Source: an uncultured Varibaculum sp.
GTDB lineage: Bacteria; Actinomycetota; Actinomycetes; Actinomycetales; Actinomycetaceae
Assembly (NCBI GenBank): GCA_947253735.1
Contig: CAMYAU010000002.1
Span: 1-40,465, forward strand
DNA length: 40,465 bases
Direction: 5' to 3'
Both the position numbers and the translations under genes were made by a program. Positions 1 through 8,423 of the stretch are shown piece after piece. A model generated the notes under the pieces. That model had not been told where the DNA came from and did no database searches. It saw nothing but the letters and a program-made list of their open reading frames with translations. Each line of letters begins with the position of its first letter. Position 1 is the stretch's first letter.

Positions 1-422
1 ATGTGGCTCCTGCCTACGCGGCGCAACTTTTTAGTGCCGACCAGCTACCTCCACCAGGGCAGCACGCCGCCGGTACCGGATACCTATTAAAAGAGCGGGT
101 TTCAAGGGTTGCCGATTTTCTAAATGCTTTGAAGACCGTGGCTGATGGTGGGGTAGTAGTAGATCCGGAAGTAGCGGTGAAACTGGTGCGAGAACGCGGA
201 TCCGCCCTCGCTAGTCTCACTGCCCGGGAAAGTGAAGTCTTAGGGCTTATGGCACAAGGGTTATCCAATGAGGAAATCGCGAAGAAGCTATTCCTCTCGG
301 GAGCCTCGGTGGCAAAACATATAGCCAATGTGTTTATGAAACTGGGACTGACTCCCGATGAACCTAACCGCCGGGTGCGTGCTGTCCTCGCTTATCTAAC
401 TGCCACTGGTTTGCAGTCTTAG
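1..422 (+). CDS. LuxR/NarL-type response regulator, C-terminal part (5' end outside window)
   Basis: The reading frame is open at the left edge, so only about the last 140 residues are visible. The first ~50 residues, with GYLLKERV and the DGGVVVDPEV stretch, match the end of a NarL-type receiver domain and the linker (alpha-4/beta-5 with the conserved Lys in YLLK). The last ~70 residues form a LuxR helix-turn-helix: LTARESEVLGLMAQGLSNEEIA, then KKLFLSGASVAKHIANVFMKLGL. A protein of this kind binds DNA after phosphorylation by a sensor kinase. Its partner kinase would lie upstream of the window. The GTG at position 3 is not a credible start because it lies inside the receiver domain. The target genes cannot be told from here. 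Confidence 0.85.
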   Translation, partial: VAPAYAAQLFSADQLPPPGQHAAGTGYLLKERVSRVADFLNALKTVADGGVVVDPEVAVKLVRERGSALASLTARESEVLGLMAQGLSNEEIAKKLFLSGASVAKHIANVFMKLGLTPDEPNRRVRAVLAYLTATGLQS

Positions 423-491
423 GATTTACCGGTCATATTTTCTGGAGAGATGCTTATCATTACGGGGTAGCTACTAGAAAGTGATTTGAAA

Positions 492-1226
492 ATGGATATA
501 GAAAATCGAGTGTTTGCGCATCGCGGCTTAAATACTTTAGCCCCTGAAAATACCATGGCCGCTTTTCGGAAAGTTGTGGAGCACGGTCTGAATTGGATTG
601 AAACCGATGTCGATATTTTGGGGGATGGAACCGTAATCATCTGCCATGACACCACTTTGGATCGCACTACCAATAAATCTGGTGGTTACTACGGGCTAAC
701 TGCCGCCGATCTAGCTTCAATCGATGCTGGTAGTTGGTTTAGCCCCGAATTTGAGGGAGAAAAGCTTCCTACCCTGCACCAACTGGTTGACTTTATGAAT
801 GAGACCGGGCTAAACGCCAATATCGAGATCAAATCCAATGAAGCGGGTGCGGCCATGACTCGTCAGCTGATCCGGGCAGTAATCAAGGAACTGGGGCGCC
901 TTAATGGTCCGGAAGTGATCGTGTCCTGCTTCAACCATGTATTACTGTCGGAGTTCCATGCCTTGGCGCCAGAAATTCCGCTGGGTTGCCTCTATGAAAC
1001 CTGTGCGCTTTATGATGACTGGCGCTCCGTATTGGAACTGGTGGGAGCCAGCTATATTCACCCCGAACATACCGGTTTGACTCGCGAAAAAGTACGGGCA
1101 TTCCGCGAGGCAGGATTTGGGGTCAATGTGTGGACAGTTAACTCTCCTGCCCGTGCTAATGAACTATTTAACTGGGGCGCAACCGGCATTTTCACCGATG
1201 TAGCGCATTTGATTCCTCGCCGCTAG
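492..1226 (+). CDS. Glycerophosphodiester phosphodiesterase family protein
   Basis: About 245 residues, the usual size of a cytoplasmic GDPD. The protein would hydrolyse glycerophosphodiesters to glycerol-3-phosphate and an alcohol. The N-terminus carries the GDPD signature: FAHRGLNTLAPENT (catalytic His and Arg, Glu), then ETDVDILGDG and ICHDTTLDRTT (metal-binding Glu/Asp and second catalytic His). The C-terminus has the TIM-barrel ending GVNVWTVNSPARANELFNWGATGIFTD. There is no signal peptide. I chose ATG 492; a TTG two codons upstream (486) is also possible, and the Shine-Dalgarno sequence is weak (AGAAAG). The stop codon overlaps that of the convergent murB by four bases. The nearby glpF-glpK genes suggest a link to glycerol-3-phosphate supply, which is inference. 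Confidence 0.9.
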   Translation: MDIENRVFAHRGLNTLAPENTMAAFRKVVEHGLNWIETDVDILGDGTVIICHDTTLDRTTNKSGGYYGLTAADLASIDAGSWFSPEFEGEKLPTLHQLVDFMNETGLNANIEIKSNEAGAAMTRQLIRAVIKELGRLNGPEVIVSCFNHVLLSEFHALAPEIPLGCLYETCALYDDWRSVLELVGASYIHPEHTGLTREKVRAFREAGFGVNVWTVNSPARANELFNWGATGIFTDVAHLIPRR

Positions 1227-2494
1227 TTAGCATCCGTCGCTACCCATACCGGCTCGGGTTCTAGATTCACGTTGAATTTGGCTTTTACCTTTTCCTGTAC
1301 CGCGCGCGCCAGCTCTGCGATGTCCTTAGATGTCGCGTTATTGCGGTTGGTAAGCGCCAGGACATGCTTGGAAGAAAGCGCAGCTCGCGGCACGCCCCCA
1401 TCCGGGTGCGAGCGGGGGAGGGCGAATCCTTTATCCAATCCTGCGTGCGAAATCAGCCAGGCGGCAGAGGTTTTTACTTTTCCTTCGACTTGGGGAGCTT
1501 CGCCAGTAACCGCATTGCGTAACTGCAGGTTATAAACCGGGAAGCGTGGTGCCTGAGGCGGAAGTTGCTGCGCGTCCTCGGAAGAAATTATGGGATTAGT
1601 AAAGAAAGAACCGCACGAGCGGGTATTGGGATCGGTGGCATCTAGCACCATTCCCTTAGAGCGACGCAGCTCCAAAACCGCCTCGCGCACCTCGCGCATA
1701 TCGGCGCGTTCGCCTAACTTAACTCCTAATTTATCGGCCAGCTGTTGGTATTCGATGGGCGCAGACAGGGATGCGTGCGCCAACTGAAAATCTGCTGCTA
1801 GGACCACGTAACGTCCGGTATAACCCCAGGTATGTCCGCCTCCGGCCTCCTCGTCATGTAACGAACGTTTAATAATCGAGGTGCGGTAACCGAGCTGCAA
1901 ATCCCCAACCGGCAAAATCCGGATACCATCACGAAGCCGATCGAAAACTCGCACCGTGGACAAAGTTTCCGCCACTTCGTGACCGTAGGCGCCAATATTT
2001 TGTACCGGGGCTGCCCCCACGGTGCCGGGGATTCCCGAAAGGGCTTCTAAACCCATCTGATCTTCATCAATGCAGGCACATACGAACTCATCCCAGGCTT
2101 GCCCGGCAGGGGCGCTCACCAGGGCGCCTCCGCAAGCAGTATCTTCGGTTACCGTTACTCCGCTGCGTCGGTCTTGCACCACCACCAGGTCAGAAAGATC
2201 TTCTCCGCATAGCACATTGGAGCCTCCGCCCAGCACTAGCAGTTTGTCTCCCGCGCGGTCTGCCTCCCGCACCGCCGCTACCAGCTCATCCTCGGAATCT
2301 ACCTGGTGAAACGCTTTTGGTTTACCCCCGGTGCCGATAGTGGTCATATCTCTTAAAGCCGGAATTTCGCCGTCCGGAGCCGCAGAACCGGCATCTTCAG
2401 CTTTCCGGTACCAAGCAGGAACTGGATTCGTGGGCTGGTGGTCAGTTCGGGGAGCAACCCACTCGCAAGAGTCGGTGAAATCGGTTTTTACCAT
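1223..2494 (-). CDS. murB: UDP-N-acetylmuramate dehydrogenase MurB
   Basis: The 423-residue protein reduces UDP-N-acetylglucosamine enolpyruvate to UDP-N-acetylmuramate with NADPH and FAD, a cytoplasmic step of peptidoglycan synthesis. Visible signatures are LRDMTTIGTGGKP near residue 47 (start of the FAD-binding domain), KLLVLGGGSNVL, ALSGIPGTVGAAPVQNIGAYG (flavin contact region), and RSCGSFFTNPI with the catalytic Ser of the reductase. The C-terminal SHPDGGVPRAALSSKH and LTNRNNATSKDI blocks are typical of the actinobacterial type I enzyme. An N-terminal extension of about 45 residues precedes the conserved core. The ATG has only a weak ribosome binding site and lies nine bases after the stop of the SorC-family gene, so the two may be co-transcribed. 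Confidence 0.95.
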   Translation of the reverse strand: MVKTDFTDSCEWVAPRTDHQPTNPVPAWYRKAEDAGSAAPDGEIPALRDMTTIGTGGKPKAFHQVDSEDELVAAVREADRAGDKLLVLGGGSNVLCGEDLSDLVVVQDRRSGVTVTEDTACGGALVSAPAGQAWDEFVCACIDEDQMGLEALSGIPGTVGAAPVQNIGAYGHEVAETLSTVRVFDRLRDGIRILPVGDLQLGYRTSIIKRSLHDEEAGGGHTWGYTGRYVVLAADFQLAHASLSAPIEYQQLADKLGVKLGERADMREVREAVLELRRSKGMVLDATDPNTRSCGSFFTNPIISSEDAQQLPPQAPRFPVYNLQLRNAVTGEAPQVEGKVKTSAAWLISHAGLDKGFALPRSHPDGGVPRAALSSKHVLALTNRNNATSKDIAELARAVQEKVKAKFNVNLEPEPVWVATDAN

Positions 2495-2503
2495 ATTTCT
2501 ATT

Positions 2504-3505
2504 CTAGGACTTTGCTAGTGCCCATACTCTTTCCGCTACCCCTTTATCACAAATCAAATCGGTGACTACCCCGGTATTTAGGGCTCCCAGCAGGGATTGG
2601 GCTTTAGCTTTACCCGCAACTACGCAAAAACGCCGAGGAATATTACGCAGTTGATCAGGGCTGGGACCGGTTGCCCGTCTATTTAATGCTATGTCACTCC
2701 AAGAACCATCAGATCGGATCAGGACAGTACAGACATCTCCTACCACTTTGTCGAGCGCTAATTTATTTAGTTCGCTGCGGGACAAGTACCCAGCCGCATA
2801 TACGTGGGAGGGAATCTCGGCTCTTAGTGCTCCCACGCTGAAGACTGCGAGGGTACAGTTCTCTTGCCAATTAAGGACTCGCCGTACTGCTCCCTCACGC
2901 CAAAGAGCCTCTTTAGTATCGGGATTATCAAAAAATGCCGGTACGGGGAACTGTACAATATTAGCTTTCCACTGGTAGGCCATCCGGGACAGTATTCCCC
3001 CTACATGCGCGATTCCTGAGGTTTCGGTAGAGGCTGCGCCATTGAGCTGTACCAAAGTTACGTTATCCACATCTTTGGGGGTGATGTGACCGGCCATCTC
3101 AGTGGTGGTATTACCCCAGGCGATACCAACGACTTCATCGTCGTGCACCAGTTGCCCCAGAATTTGGGCAGCAGTTTTAGCGACATTCTCGAGGATGCGG
3201 TTTTGAGTGGTATCGGGAGGCATCTCTACGATGTGCACGTTAACTCCGAAACGATCTTGTAGCTGTCGCTCTAGCCGGGTGTGTGGCTTATCGGAGGTTT
3301 GTACGGAGATAGTGACGATTCCATGTTGGCGGGCATAGGACAACAGGCGCGATACCGTGGAACGGGATACTCCCATCCGCCTCCGGATGGCTTCCATGGT
3401 CTGCCCCTGCACGTAATAGGCGAGGGCGGCACTGCGAGCTAATTCATCTCTAGTGCTACTTCTGTACGAAAACTGCTCTTCTGACAGATTCGGTTCATTT
3501 GACAA
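2504..3505 (-). CDS. SorC/DeoR-type sugar-responsive transcriptional regulator (likely glycerol operon regulator)
   Basis: About 333 residues. The N-terminus holds a helix-turn-helix (ALAYYVQGQTMEAIRRRMG then VSRSTVSRLLSYARQHGIV), and the rest is a SorC sugar-binding domain of the NagB fold, seen in VGIAWGNTTTEM, NGAASTETSGIAHVGGI and the C-terminal CVVAGKAKAQSLLGALNTG. Such proteins bind a phosphorylated sugar or polyol and repress or activate the neighbouring catabolic operon. I chose the TTG at 3505 because GGAGGTGA lies about eight bases upstream of it; a GTG at 3535 is in frame but has no ribosome binding site. The gene diverges from glpF-glpK across an intergenic stretch with repeated CTGAATAACA-type boxes, so control of glycerol uptake is the likely role. 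The inducer is not known. Confidence 0.88.
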   Translation of the reverse strand: MSNEPNLSEEQFSYRSSTRDELARSAALAYYVQGQTMEAIRRRMGVSRSTVSRLLSYARQHGIVTISVQTSDKPHTRLERQLQDRFGVNVHIVEMPPDTTQNRILENVAKTAAQILGQLVHDDEVVGIAWGNTTTEMAGHITPKDVDNVTLVQLNGAASTETSGIAHVGGILSRMAYQWKANIVQFPVPAFFDNPDTKEALWREGAVRRVLNWQENCTLAVFSVGALRAEIPSHVYAAGYLSRSELNKLALDKVVGDVCTVLIRSDGSWSDIALNRRATGPSPDQLRNIPRRFCVVAGKAKAQSLLGALNTGVVTDLICDKGVAERVWALAKS

Positions 3506-3561
3506 AAATCTCACCTCCACGCCCCCGGGGCGCACGTTTGTTCTCTAGTGTTGAACATTAG

Positions 3562-3660
3562 TGTTATTCAGCAAAAAATGAAAAATAAGCATAAGCTAAG
3601 GATGTTGAGTAACAAAGGTCGTTGCTCGCTCTTGACCATGAGCTATACAACTGAATAACA
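3562..3660. promoter_or_regulatory. Operator-like boxes and glpFK promoter in the sorC-glpF intergenic region
   Basis: Three copies of a ten-base box lie between the divergent genes: TGTTATTCAG at 3562-3571 (inverted), TTGAGTAACA at 3605-3614 and CTGAATAACA at 3651-3660. The first and last are exact reverse complements of each other. A plausible -35 (TTGACC, 3632-3637) for glpF sits so that its -10 falls inside the last box, which would suit repression by the SorC protein. The boxes are seen in the sequence; their recognition by the regulator is inferred. Confidence 0.6.
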
Positions 3661-3695
3661 ATACATAACCCAATAACTAGCGCAAAGGAGCGCAT

Positions 3696-4517
3696 ATGTT
3701 AGCGACATTGAATGATCTCTTGATACCGATGGCAGCTTCTGCCCCAGGTAGTGGAGAGATCTTTGCATCAGAATTTTTCGGTACCGCCATTCTTTTAATG
3801 TTTGGTGCTGGTACCTGCTGCACCAACAACCTTTTGAAATCGAAAGGTAACGGCGGCGGCTGGCTAATGATCAACTTTGGGTGGGGTTTGGCAGTGTACA
3901 TGGGTGTGTACGCTGCCTATAAGACCGGCGGTCACCTCAACCCGGCAGTTACTATCATGAAAGCTGTTTGGCACGGACTGGACAGCAATGTAACCCTTAA
4001 CGGGGTCGCAGTTGCTAAAGGCGGAATTCCGGTAACCACTACAAACGTGATTATCTACATTGTGGCACAGATGCTAGGAGCCATGGTGGGGGCATTAATC
4101 GCCTACCTTGCCTACAAGAAGCAGTTCGATCAGCAAATGGACGATCCCCGCTTTAAGCTGTGGTGCTTCGCTACTGCTCCCGAGGAACGGTCCTACGGAT
4201 GGAATACCGTCACCGAGATCATCGGCACCTTCGGCCTGTTGGCCTTCGTGATGGTATCTGGCGGTACTCCGACTCAAGTCGGCCCCTTGGCAGTGGCCCT
4301 ATGTATTGTGGTCATCGGTATTGGTTTGGGTGGACCCACCGGGTACGCCATCAACCAAGCTCGTGACCTGGGGCCGCGTATTATGTTCAGCCTGCTCCCC
4401 ATGAAGGGTGGAAAGTCTGATGCCGACTGGGGCTACTCTTGGGTCCCGATTGTAGGACCTACCATTGGTGCCATCATCACGCCGCTAATCGTGGTCGGCG
4501 TAGGCATGGCTGTCTAG
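3696..4517 (+). CDS. glpF: Glycerol facilitator GlpF (MIP/aquaglyceroporin family)
   Basis: The 273-residue membrane channel lets glycerol and similar small polyols diffuse into the cell. Six hydrophobic segments are visible, with the first aquaporin loop GGHLNPAVT (NPA at residues 82-84). The second loop, GGPTGYAINQARDLGPR, has NQA at residues 220-222 in place of NPA but keeps the following Arg and Asp typical of glycerol channels rather than water channels. The start ATG has AAGGAG six bases upstream. glpK follows 46 bases downstream on the same strand, so uptake and phosphorylation are co-expressed. The family assignment is firm; the effect of the Gln on the pore is not known from sequence alone. 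Confidence 0.93.
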   Translation: MLATLNDLLIPMAASAPGSGEIFASEFFGTAILLMFGAGTCCTNNLLKSKGNGGGWLMINFGWGLAVYMGVYAAYKTGGHLNPAVTIMKAVWHGLDSNVTLNGVAVAKGGIPVTTTNVIIYIVAQMLGAMVGALIAYLAYKKQFDQQMDDPRFKLWCFATAPEERSYGWNTVTEIIGTFGLLAFVMVSGGTPTQVGPLAVALCIVVIGIGLGGPTGYAINQARDLGPRIMFSLLPMKGGKSDADWGYSWVPIVGPTIGAIITPLIVVGVGMAV

Positions 4518-4563
4518 GAAATCTGTTTGTAAAAAAATAAAAACCCTAAAGGAAGAAAGAGAC

Positions 4564-6090
4564 ATGACCGAAAAAAAATATGTAATGGCCATTGACCAGG
4601 GGACTACCTCCTCGCGAGCAATTTTGTTTAACCATGCTGGAAAGATCGTGTCGGTAGGACAAAAAGAACACGAACAGATTTTCCCGAAGGCTGGTTGGGT
4701 TGAGCACAATCCGATTGAAATCTGGGACAACATTCGTGAGTGCGTGGCTGACGCCCTACAAAAGGCAGAAATAAACCGGCACGAGATTGCGGCAGTGGGG
4801 ATAACCAACCAGCGTGAAACCGTGGTGGTTTGGGATAAGAACACTGGTGAACCGGTTTACAACGCCATTGTTTGGCAAGATACCCGTACCTCGCAGATTA
4901 TTCGGGAACTCGCGGGTGATGAAGGGCCATCAAAGTATCGCGATATTTGCGGACTTGACCTCTCTACCTACTATTCCGGTCCGGAAATTAAGTGGATCCT
5001 GGACAATGTCGAGGGTGCACGTGAGAAGGCCGAAGCCGGGGACCTACTGTTCGGTAACACCGACTGCTGGGTTCTGTGGAATATTACCGGTGGCGTGAAC
5101 GGCGGCGTACACAAGACTGATGTCACCAACGCTTCCCGTACCATGTTGATGGATATTCGTACCCTGCAGTGGCGCGAGGATATCTGCAAAGACTTCGGAA
5201 TCCCGATGTCGATGCTGCCCGAGATTTGTTCCTCCTCCGAGGTTTACGGCTATGGCCGTAAGAATGGTCTGCTAATCGATACCCCCATTTCCGGGATTTT
5301 GGGTGATCAGCAGGCAGCCACCTTCGGGCAGGCCTGCTTTAAGAAGGGCATGGCTAAGAACACTTACGGTACCGGCTGCTTCGTTTTGATGAATACTGGT
5401 GAAGAGCCAGTGTTCTCCAATAACGGCCTGCTTACTACCCTCGCCTACAAGATCGGTGACAATAAAGCGGTTTATGCACTGGAGGGCTCGATCGCGGTTG
5501 CTGGTTCACTGGTGCAGTGGCTACGCGACAATCTGGGCATGATCAAGAGCTCGGACGAAATCGGGAAGCTGGCCAGCACGGTAGACGACAACGGTGGCGT
5601 TTACTTTGTGCCTGCTTTCTCCGGTCTGTTTGCCCCCTACTGGAAGGATGATGCTCGCGGCGCGATCGTGGGTCTAACCCGCTACAACAACAAGGGACAC
5701 ATTGCACGTGCGGTGCAGGAAGCTACCCCCTACCAGACCCGCGAGGTCTTCGACGCCATGGTGGCGGATTCGGGCGTGGAGCTTAAAGAACTGCGCGTAG
5801 ATGGTGGTATGACCAAGGATGAAATGGTCATGCAGTTCCAGGCTGACCAGCTGGGTGTGCCGCTAGTGCGGCCAGAGGTACTGGAAACCACGGCGCTGGG
5901 TGCGGCTTACGCCGCCGGTATCGCCGTGGGATTCTGGGATGGAGAGCAAGACGTGATCGATAACTGGGCAGAAGGCAAGCGCTGGGAGCCTGGTAATGAT
6001 CGCGAAGAGTACGACCGCAACTACCGTTTGTGGAAGAAAGCGGTCACCCGCACCTTCGAGTGGGTAGACGCCGATGTAGAGAACGCTTAA
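4564..6090 (+). CDS. glpK: Glycerol kinase GlpK
   Basis: The 508-residue protein, of the usual length for GlpK, phosphorylates glycerol to sn-glycerol-3-phosphate with ATP in the cytoplasm. It belongs to the FGGY kinase family. Visible signatures are AIDQGTTSSRAILF at the N-terminus (phosphate-binding loop of the actin-like fold), GWVEHNPIEIW, GITNQRETVVVWDKNTG, KTDVTNASRTMLMDI, GILGDQQAATFGQACF, NTYGTGCFVLMNTG and LRVDGGMTKDEMVMQFQAD near the C-terminus. GGAAG precedes the ATG by about eight bases. It is the second gene of the glpF-glpK pair and is followed by a strong hairpin. No glycerol-3-phosphate dehydrogenase gene lies in the window. Confidence 0.97.
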   Translation: MTEKKYVMAIDQGTTSSRAILFNHAGKIVSVGQKEHEQIFPKAGWVEHNPIEIWDNIRECVADALQKAEINRHEIAAVGITNQRETVVVWDKNTGEPVYNAIVWQDTRTSQIIRELAGDEGPSKYRDICGLDLSTYYSGPEIKWILDNVEGAREKAEAGDLLFGNTDCWVLWNITGGVNGGVHKTDVTNASRTMLMDIRTLQWREDICKDFGIPMSMLPEICSSSEVYGYGRKNGLLIDTPISGILGDQQAATFGQACFKKGMAKNTYGTGCFVLMNTGEEPVFSNNGLLTTLAYKIGDNKAVYALEGSIAVAGSLVQWLRDNLGMIKSSDEIGKLASTVDDNGGVYFVPAFSGLFAPYWKDDARGAIVGLTRYNNKGHIARAVQEATPYQTREVFDAMVADSGVELKELRVDGGMTKDEMVMQFQADQLGVPLVRPEVLETTALGAAYAAGIAVGFWDGEQDVIDNWAEGKRWEPGNDREEYDRNYRLWKKAVTRTFEWVDADVENA

Positions 6091-6124
6091 TCACGTTCGT
6101 GAAATATAACTGAATAGCAGAAAT

Positions 6125-6169
6125 AAACTTTGGGGTTTGGATGTTATTAACATCCAAACCCCAAAGTTT
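6125..6169 (+). terminator. Long hairpin terminator downstream of glpK
   Basis: The arms 6125-6146 and 6148-6169 are perfectly complementary (AAACTTTGGGGTTTGGATG and its inverse) and close around a small AT-rich loop. The stem ends in TTTT on the plus strand and starts with AAA, so it could stop transcription from either side. It lies 35 bases after the glpK stop. Confidence 0.85.
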
Positions 6170-6300
6170 TATCTTTTACCGCGTTATTTAAATAATCCGT
6201 TTCACCAGATGATAGATACTCACTGTTGCGGGAGTGGGGCCAGGATGTTGATAACTAGCAAGTATCCGAGGCCGAAAAGCGGAGAAATAGGGGGACGCAA

Positions 6301-6402
6301 ATGATTTTGGTTAGGCAATATCCATTTCCCATTAACCCTGTGAGGTGCTGGGCATATTTCTTGGGCAGTATCCGCTATTTCCTTGGCAGTTTTTTGACTT
6401 AA
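6301..6402 (+). CDS. Possible 33-residue small protein in the glpK-ABC gap
   Basis: An ATG at 6301 is preceded by AGGGGG at a spacing of about six bases and opens a 33-codon frame ending at TAA 6402. The predicted peptide begins MILVRQYPFPINPVRCWAY and has two copies of YFLGS in its second half, produced by an imperfect 15-base direct repeat (6355-6369 and 6376-6390). It is hydrophobic and could sit in the membrane. It lies between two strong hairpins. I see no clear promoter and cannot recognise the sequence, so it may be fortuitous. Confidence 0.2.
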   Translation: MILVRQYPFPINPVRCWAYFLGSIRYFLGSFLT

Positions 6403-6412
6403 CCCTTAACGG

Positions 6413-6452
6413 AACGGGGTGGGACTGAAAATATTTTCAGTCCCACCCCGTT
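6413..6452. terminator. Perfect 40-bp palindromic hairpin, bidirectional terminator
   Basis: AACGGGGTGGGACTGAAAAT (6413-6432) is followed at once by its exact reverse complement (6433-6452). It lies 53 bases downstream of the stop of the minus-strand permease gene and opposite the glpFK operon, so it probably ends the ABC transporter transcript. The hairpin tip is AT-rich. Confidence 0.75.
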
Positions 6453-6505
6453 AAATGTATCTATAGCCAGATATATAGCCTAGATACTAAATAAAGTAGC
6501 GGTTT

Positions 6506-7435
6506 TTATCCTTTGACTGCTCCAGCTGCCAGACCTGACTGCCAGTATTTTTGCAACCCCAGGAACAAAATAATTAGCGGTATAACTCCAAGTAGCGCAC
6601 CCATCATTACCGCTCCTTTAGCCGGGTTGAAGTAACTCATCATGCCGTAAAGCCCAAGAGTAACTGGTTTGATTTCTGGCGAAGACACCATCATCAAAGG
6701 TAAGAGGAAGTTGTTCCAAGTGGCGACAAAAATGAACAGAAAAATTGTCACCATCGCGGGAGCGAGTAGACGTAACACCATAGTAAAGAAAATCCGAGCT
6801 TCCGAAGCTCCATCAATACGTGCCGCCTCAATCAGTTCGGTAGGTACCGAAGATTGGGCATATACCCTGCCTAGGAAGACACCGAAAGGTGATACACAGG
6901 AGGGAATAATGATTGAAAGCATGGTGTTATTGATCCCCATACGCATAAACACGATATACATGGGAATCGTCAGTAACGCTACGGGCATTAACAGCCCTGC
7001 CATGATAATACCTAGAGCGGCCCCTTTGCCGGGGAAACGGAACTTGGCGAAAGCATAACCAGCCATCACCGACAGCAAGGTTCCTACCACTCCCGCAACC
7101 GTGGAGTAGATAAGAGAATTCAACACCCAACGCCAAAACATACCCTGGGTCCACTCCATGAGTTTGTGGTAGTTAGCAGAGATCGCCCCGGGCAAATCAC
7201 TAAACGTGGTGGCAAACCAAAGACTATTGGAGCTGATCATCTCAGAATTCGACTTAGTGGAAGCAATAAGCACCCAGTAAATCGGAAAGAGGAAATATAT
7301 TAGTACCAGTAGCAACACTCCGATAGTGATCAGGCGTGCTCCGTTTGAGGGAGCTATTGAGCGCGGGGGCTCGCCCTCTTTGGAGGGAGTAAAGGCGTAA
7401 TCTTTAGAAATACTTTTTTCTTTAGTGGTAGCCAT
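6506..7435 (-). CDS. Carbohydrate ABC transporter permease (MalG type), GNB/LNB module
   Basis: The 309-residue inner-membrane permease has a ~35-residue cytoplasmic tail and then six hydrophobic segments. The binding-protein-dependent transport EAA loop is clear: ELIEAARIDGASEARIFFTM. The ending AGAVKG is typical of MalG-like permeases of sugar importers (CUT1 family). Its ATG overlaps the TAA of the partner permease by one base (TAATG), so the two are translationally coupled. No ATPase gene is present in the operon. It is the last gene of the solute-binding protein-permease-permease set, so substrate assignment rests on the binding protein and the neighbouring lnpA. Confidence 0.93.
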   Translation of the reverse strand: MATTKEKSISKDYAFTPSKEGEPPRSIAPSNGARLITIGVLLLVLIYFLFPIYWVLIASTKSNSEMISSNSLWFATTFSDLPGAISANYHKLMEWTQGMFWRWVLNSLIYSTVAGVVGTLLSVMAGYAFAKFRFPGKGAALGIIMAGLLMPVALLTIPMYIVFMRMGINNTMLSIIIPSCVSPFGVFLGRVYAQSSVPTELIEAARIDGASEARIFFTMVLRLLAPAMVTIFLFIFVATWNNFLLPLMMVSSPEIKPVTLGLYGMMSYFNPAKGAVMMGALLGVIPLIILFLGLQKYWQSGLAAGAVKG

Positions 7436-8394
7436 TACTTGCTCACCTTTCTTTCAATGAATGCATAGGCGATTGCCAAAAGCCCGGCGATAAGTGCCAT
7501 CACAATGGAAATAGCACTGGCGGGACCGTCTCCACCGGGTGTTAAAGTGCCCATCATAGTGTTATAAGCCATCATCATGGGGGTATAGGACTTACCCATC
7601 CAGGTTTGAGAAGTACCCAGTACCTGTGGCTCATTGAATAACTGAATCGTTCCTACGATTGAAAGCAATACGGCCAGGAGTGCGGCTCCCCGCACCATGG
7701 GGATTTTGATTCGAGTGGTAACTTGCCAACCGCTAGCACCGTCAATCCGGGCGGCTTCACATAAATCATTAGGGATGGCTTGTAACGCAGCTAGGAAAAT
7801 CAACATGTTATAACCGGTATAAGTCCAGGTGGTCATATTAGCCATTGACCCTAAGATCGCGTATTTTCCAAAGAAATTTACATTAACTCCGATTGCTGCG
7901 AAACCTTTAACCAGAGGCGATAGGCCTGGAGTGTAAAGATACATCCAAATCATCGCTGCCACTACGCCCGGAATCGCAAAGGGTAGAAAATATCCTAGAC
8001 GATAAATCGTTACATGCTTGGTTAGGAAAGAATCCAGAAGTAGAGCCAGCGCCAAGGCTGCCAAAATCATGATGGGAACCTGGAAAGCGGTATAGAGCAT
8101 TACCCTCCCAATTCCCATCCAGAAATCGGAACTGGTCACTACCATTTGGAAGTTCTCTAGCCCTACAAACTTGGTGGTGAGTTCTCCTCCGCCGTAAAGC
8201 CCCCCACCGCTGTCTTGCCGGGTAAATGAGCTGATAATAGCGATAATAATAGGAACCAGGAAGATTAGGATGAACAACAGAGCGAAGGGCGCGAGGAATG
8301 CCCAACCGGTGAGAGCCTCGTGACGCTCCTGGATCTTTTTCCGTTTTGGATCAGTCTGCCTAGCATTATTGACTGCGGTGACTGCTTTTGTCAT
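7435..8394 (-). CDS. Carbohydrate ABC transporter permease (MalF type), GNB/LNB module
   Basis: The 319-residue permease is the MalF-like partner of the downstream permease. After a charged N-terminus (NARQTDPKRKKIQERHEALTG is the visible cytoplasmic part) come six membrane segments, starting with AFLAPFALLFILIFLVPIII. The EAA loop reads DLCEAARIDGASGWQVTTRI. Both permeases form the channel through which the sugar passes after release from the binding protein. The gene starts 107 bases downstream of the binding protein gene, with a strong hairpin between them, so it is probably made at a lower level than the binding protein. Confidence 0.93.
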   Translation of the reverse strand: MTKAVTAVNNARQTDPKRKKIQERHEALTGWAFLAPFALLFILIFLVPIIIAIISSFTRQDSGGGLYGGGELTTKFVGLENFQMVVTSSDFWMGIGRVMLYTAFQVPIMILAALALALLLDSFLTKHVTIYRLGYFLPFAIPGVVAAMIWMYLYTPGLSPLVKGFAAIGVNVNFFGKYAILGSMANMTTWTYTGYNMLIFLAALQAIPNDLCEAARIDGASGWQVTTRIKIPMVRGAALLAVLLSIVGTIQLFNEPQVLGTSQTWMGKSYTPMMMAYNTMMGTLTPGGDGPASAISIVMALIAGLLAIAYAFIERKVSK

Positions 8395-8423
8395 TTGAGA
8401 CTCCTACACTTTTGTTAACAATG

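Noticed and set aside
6091..6505. Insertion-sequence remnant bounded by the two palindromes
   Set aside because: The two palindromes differ in sequence, there are no target duplications or transposase fragments, and each fits a terminator.
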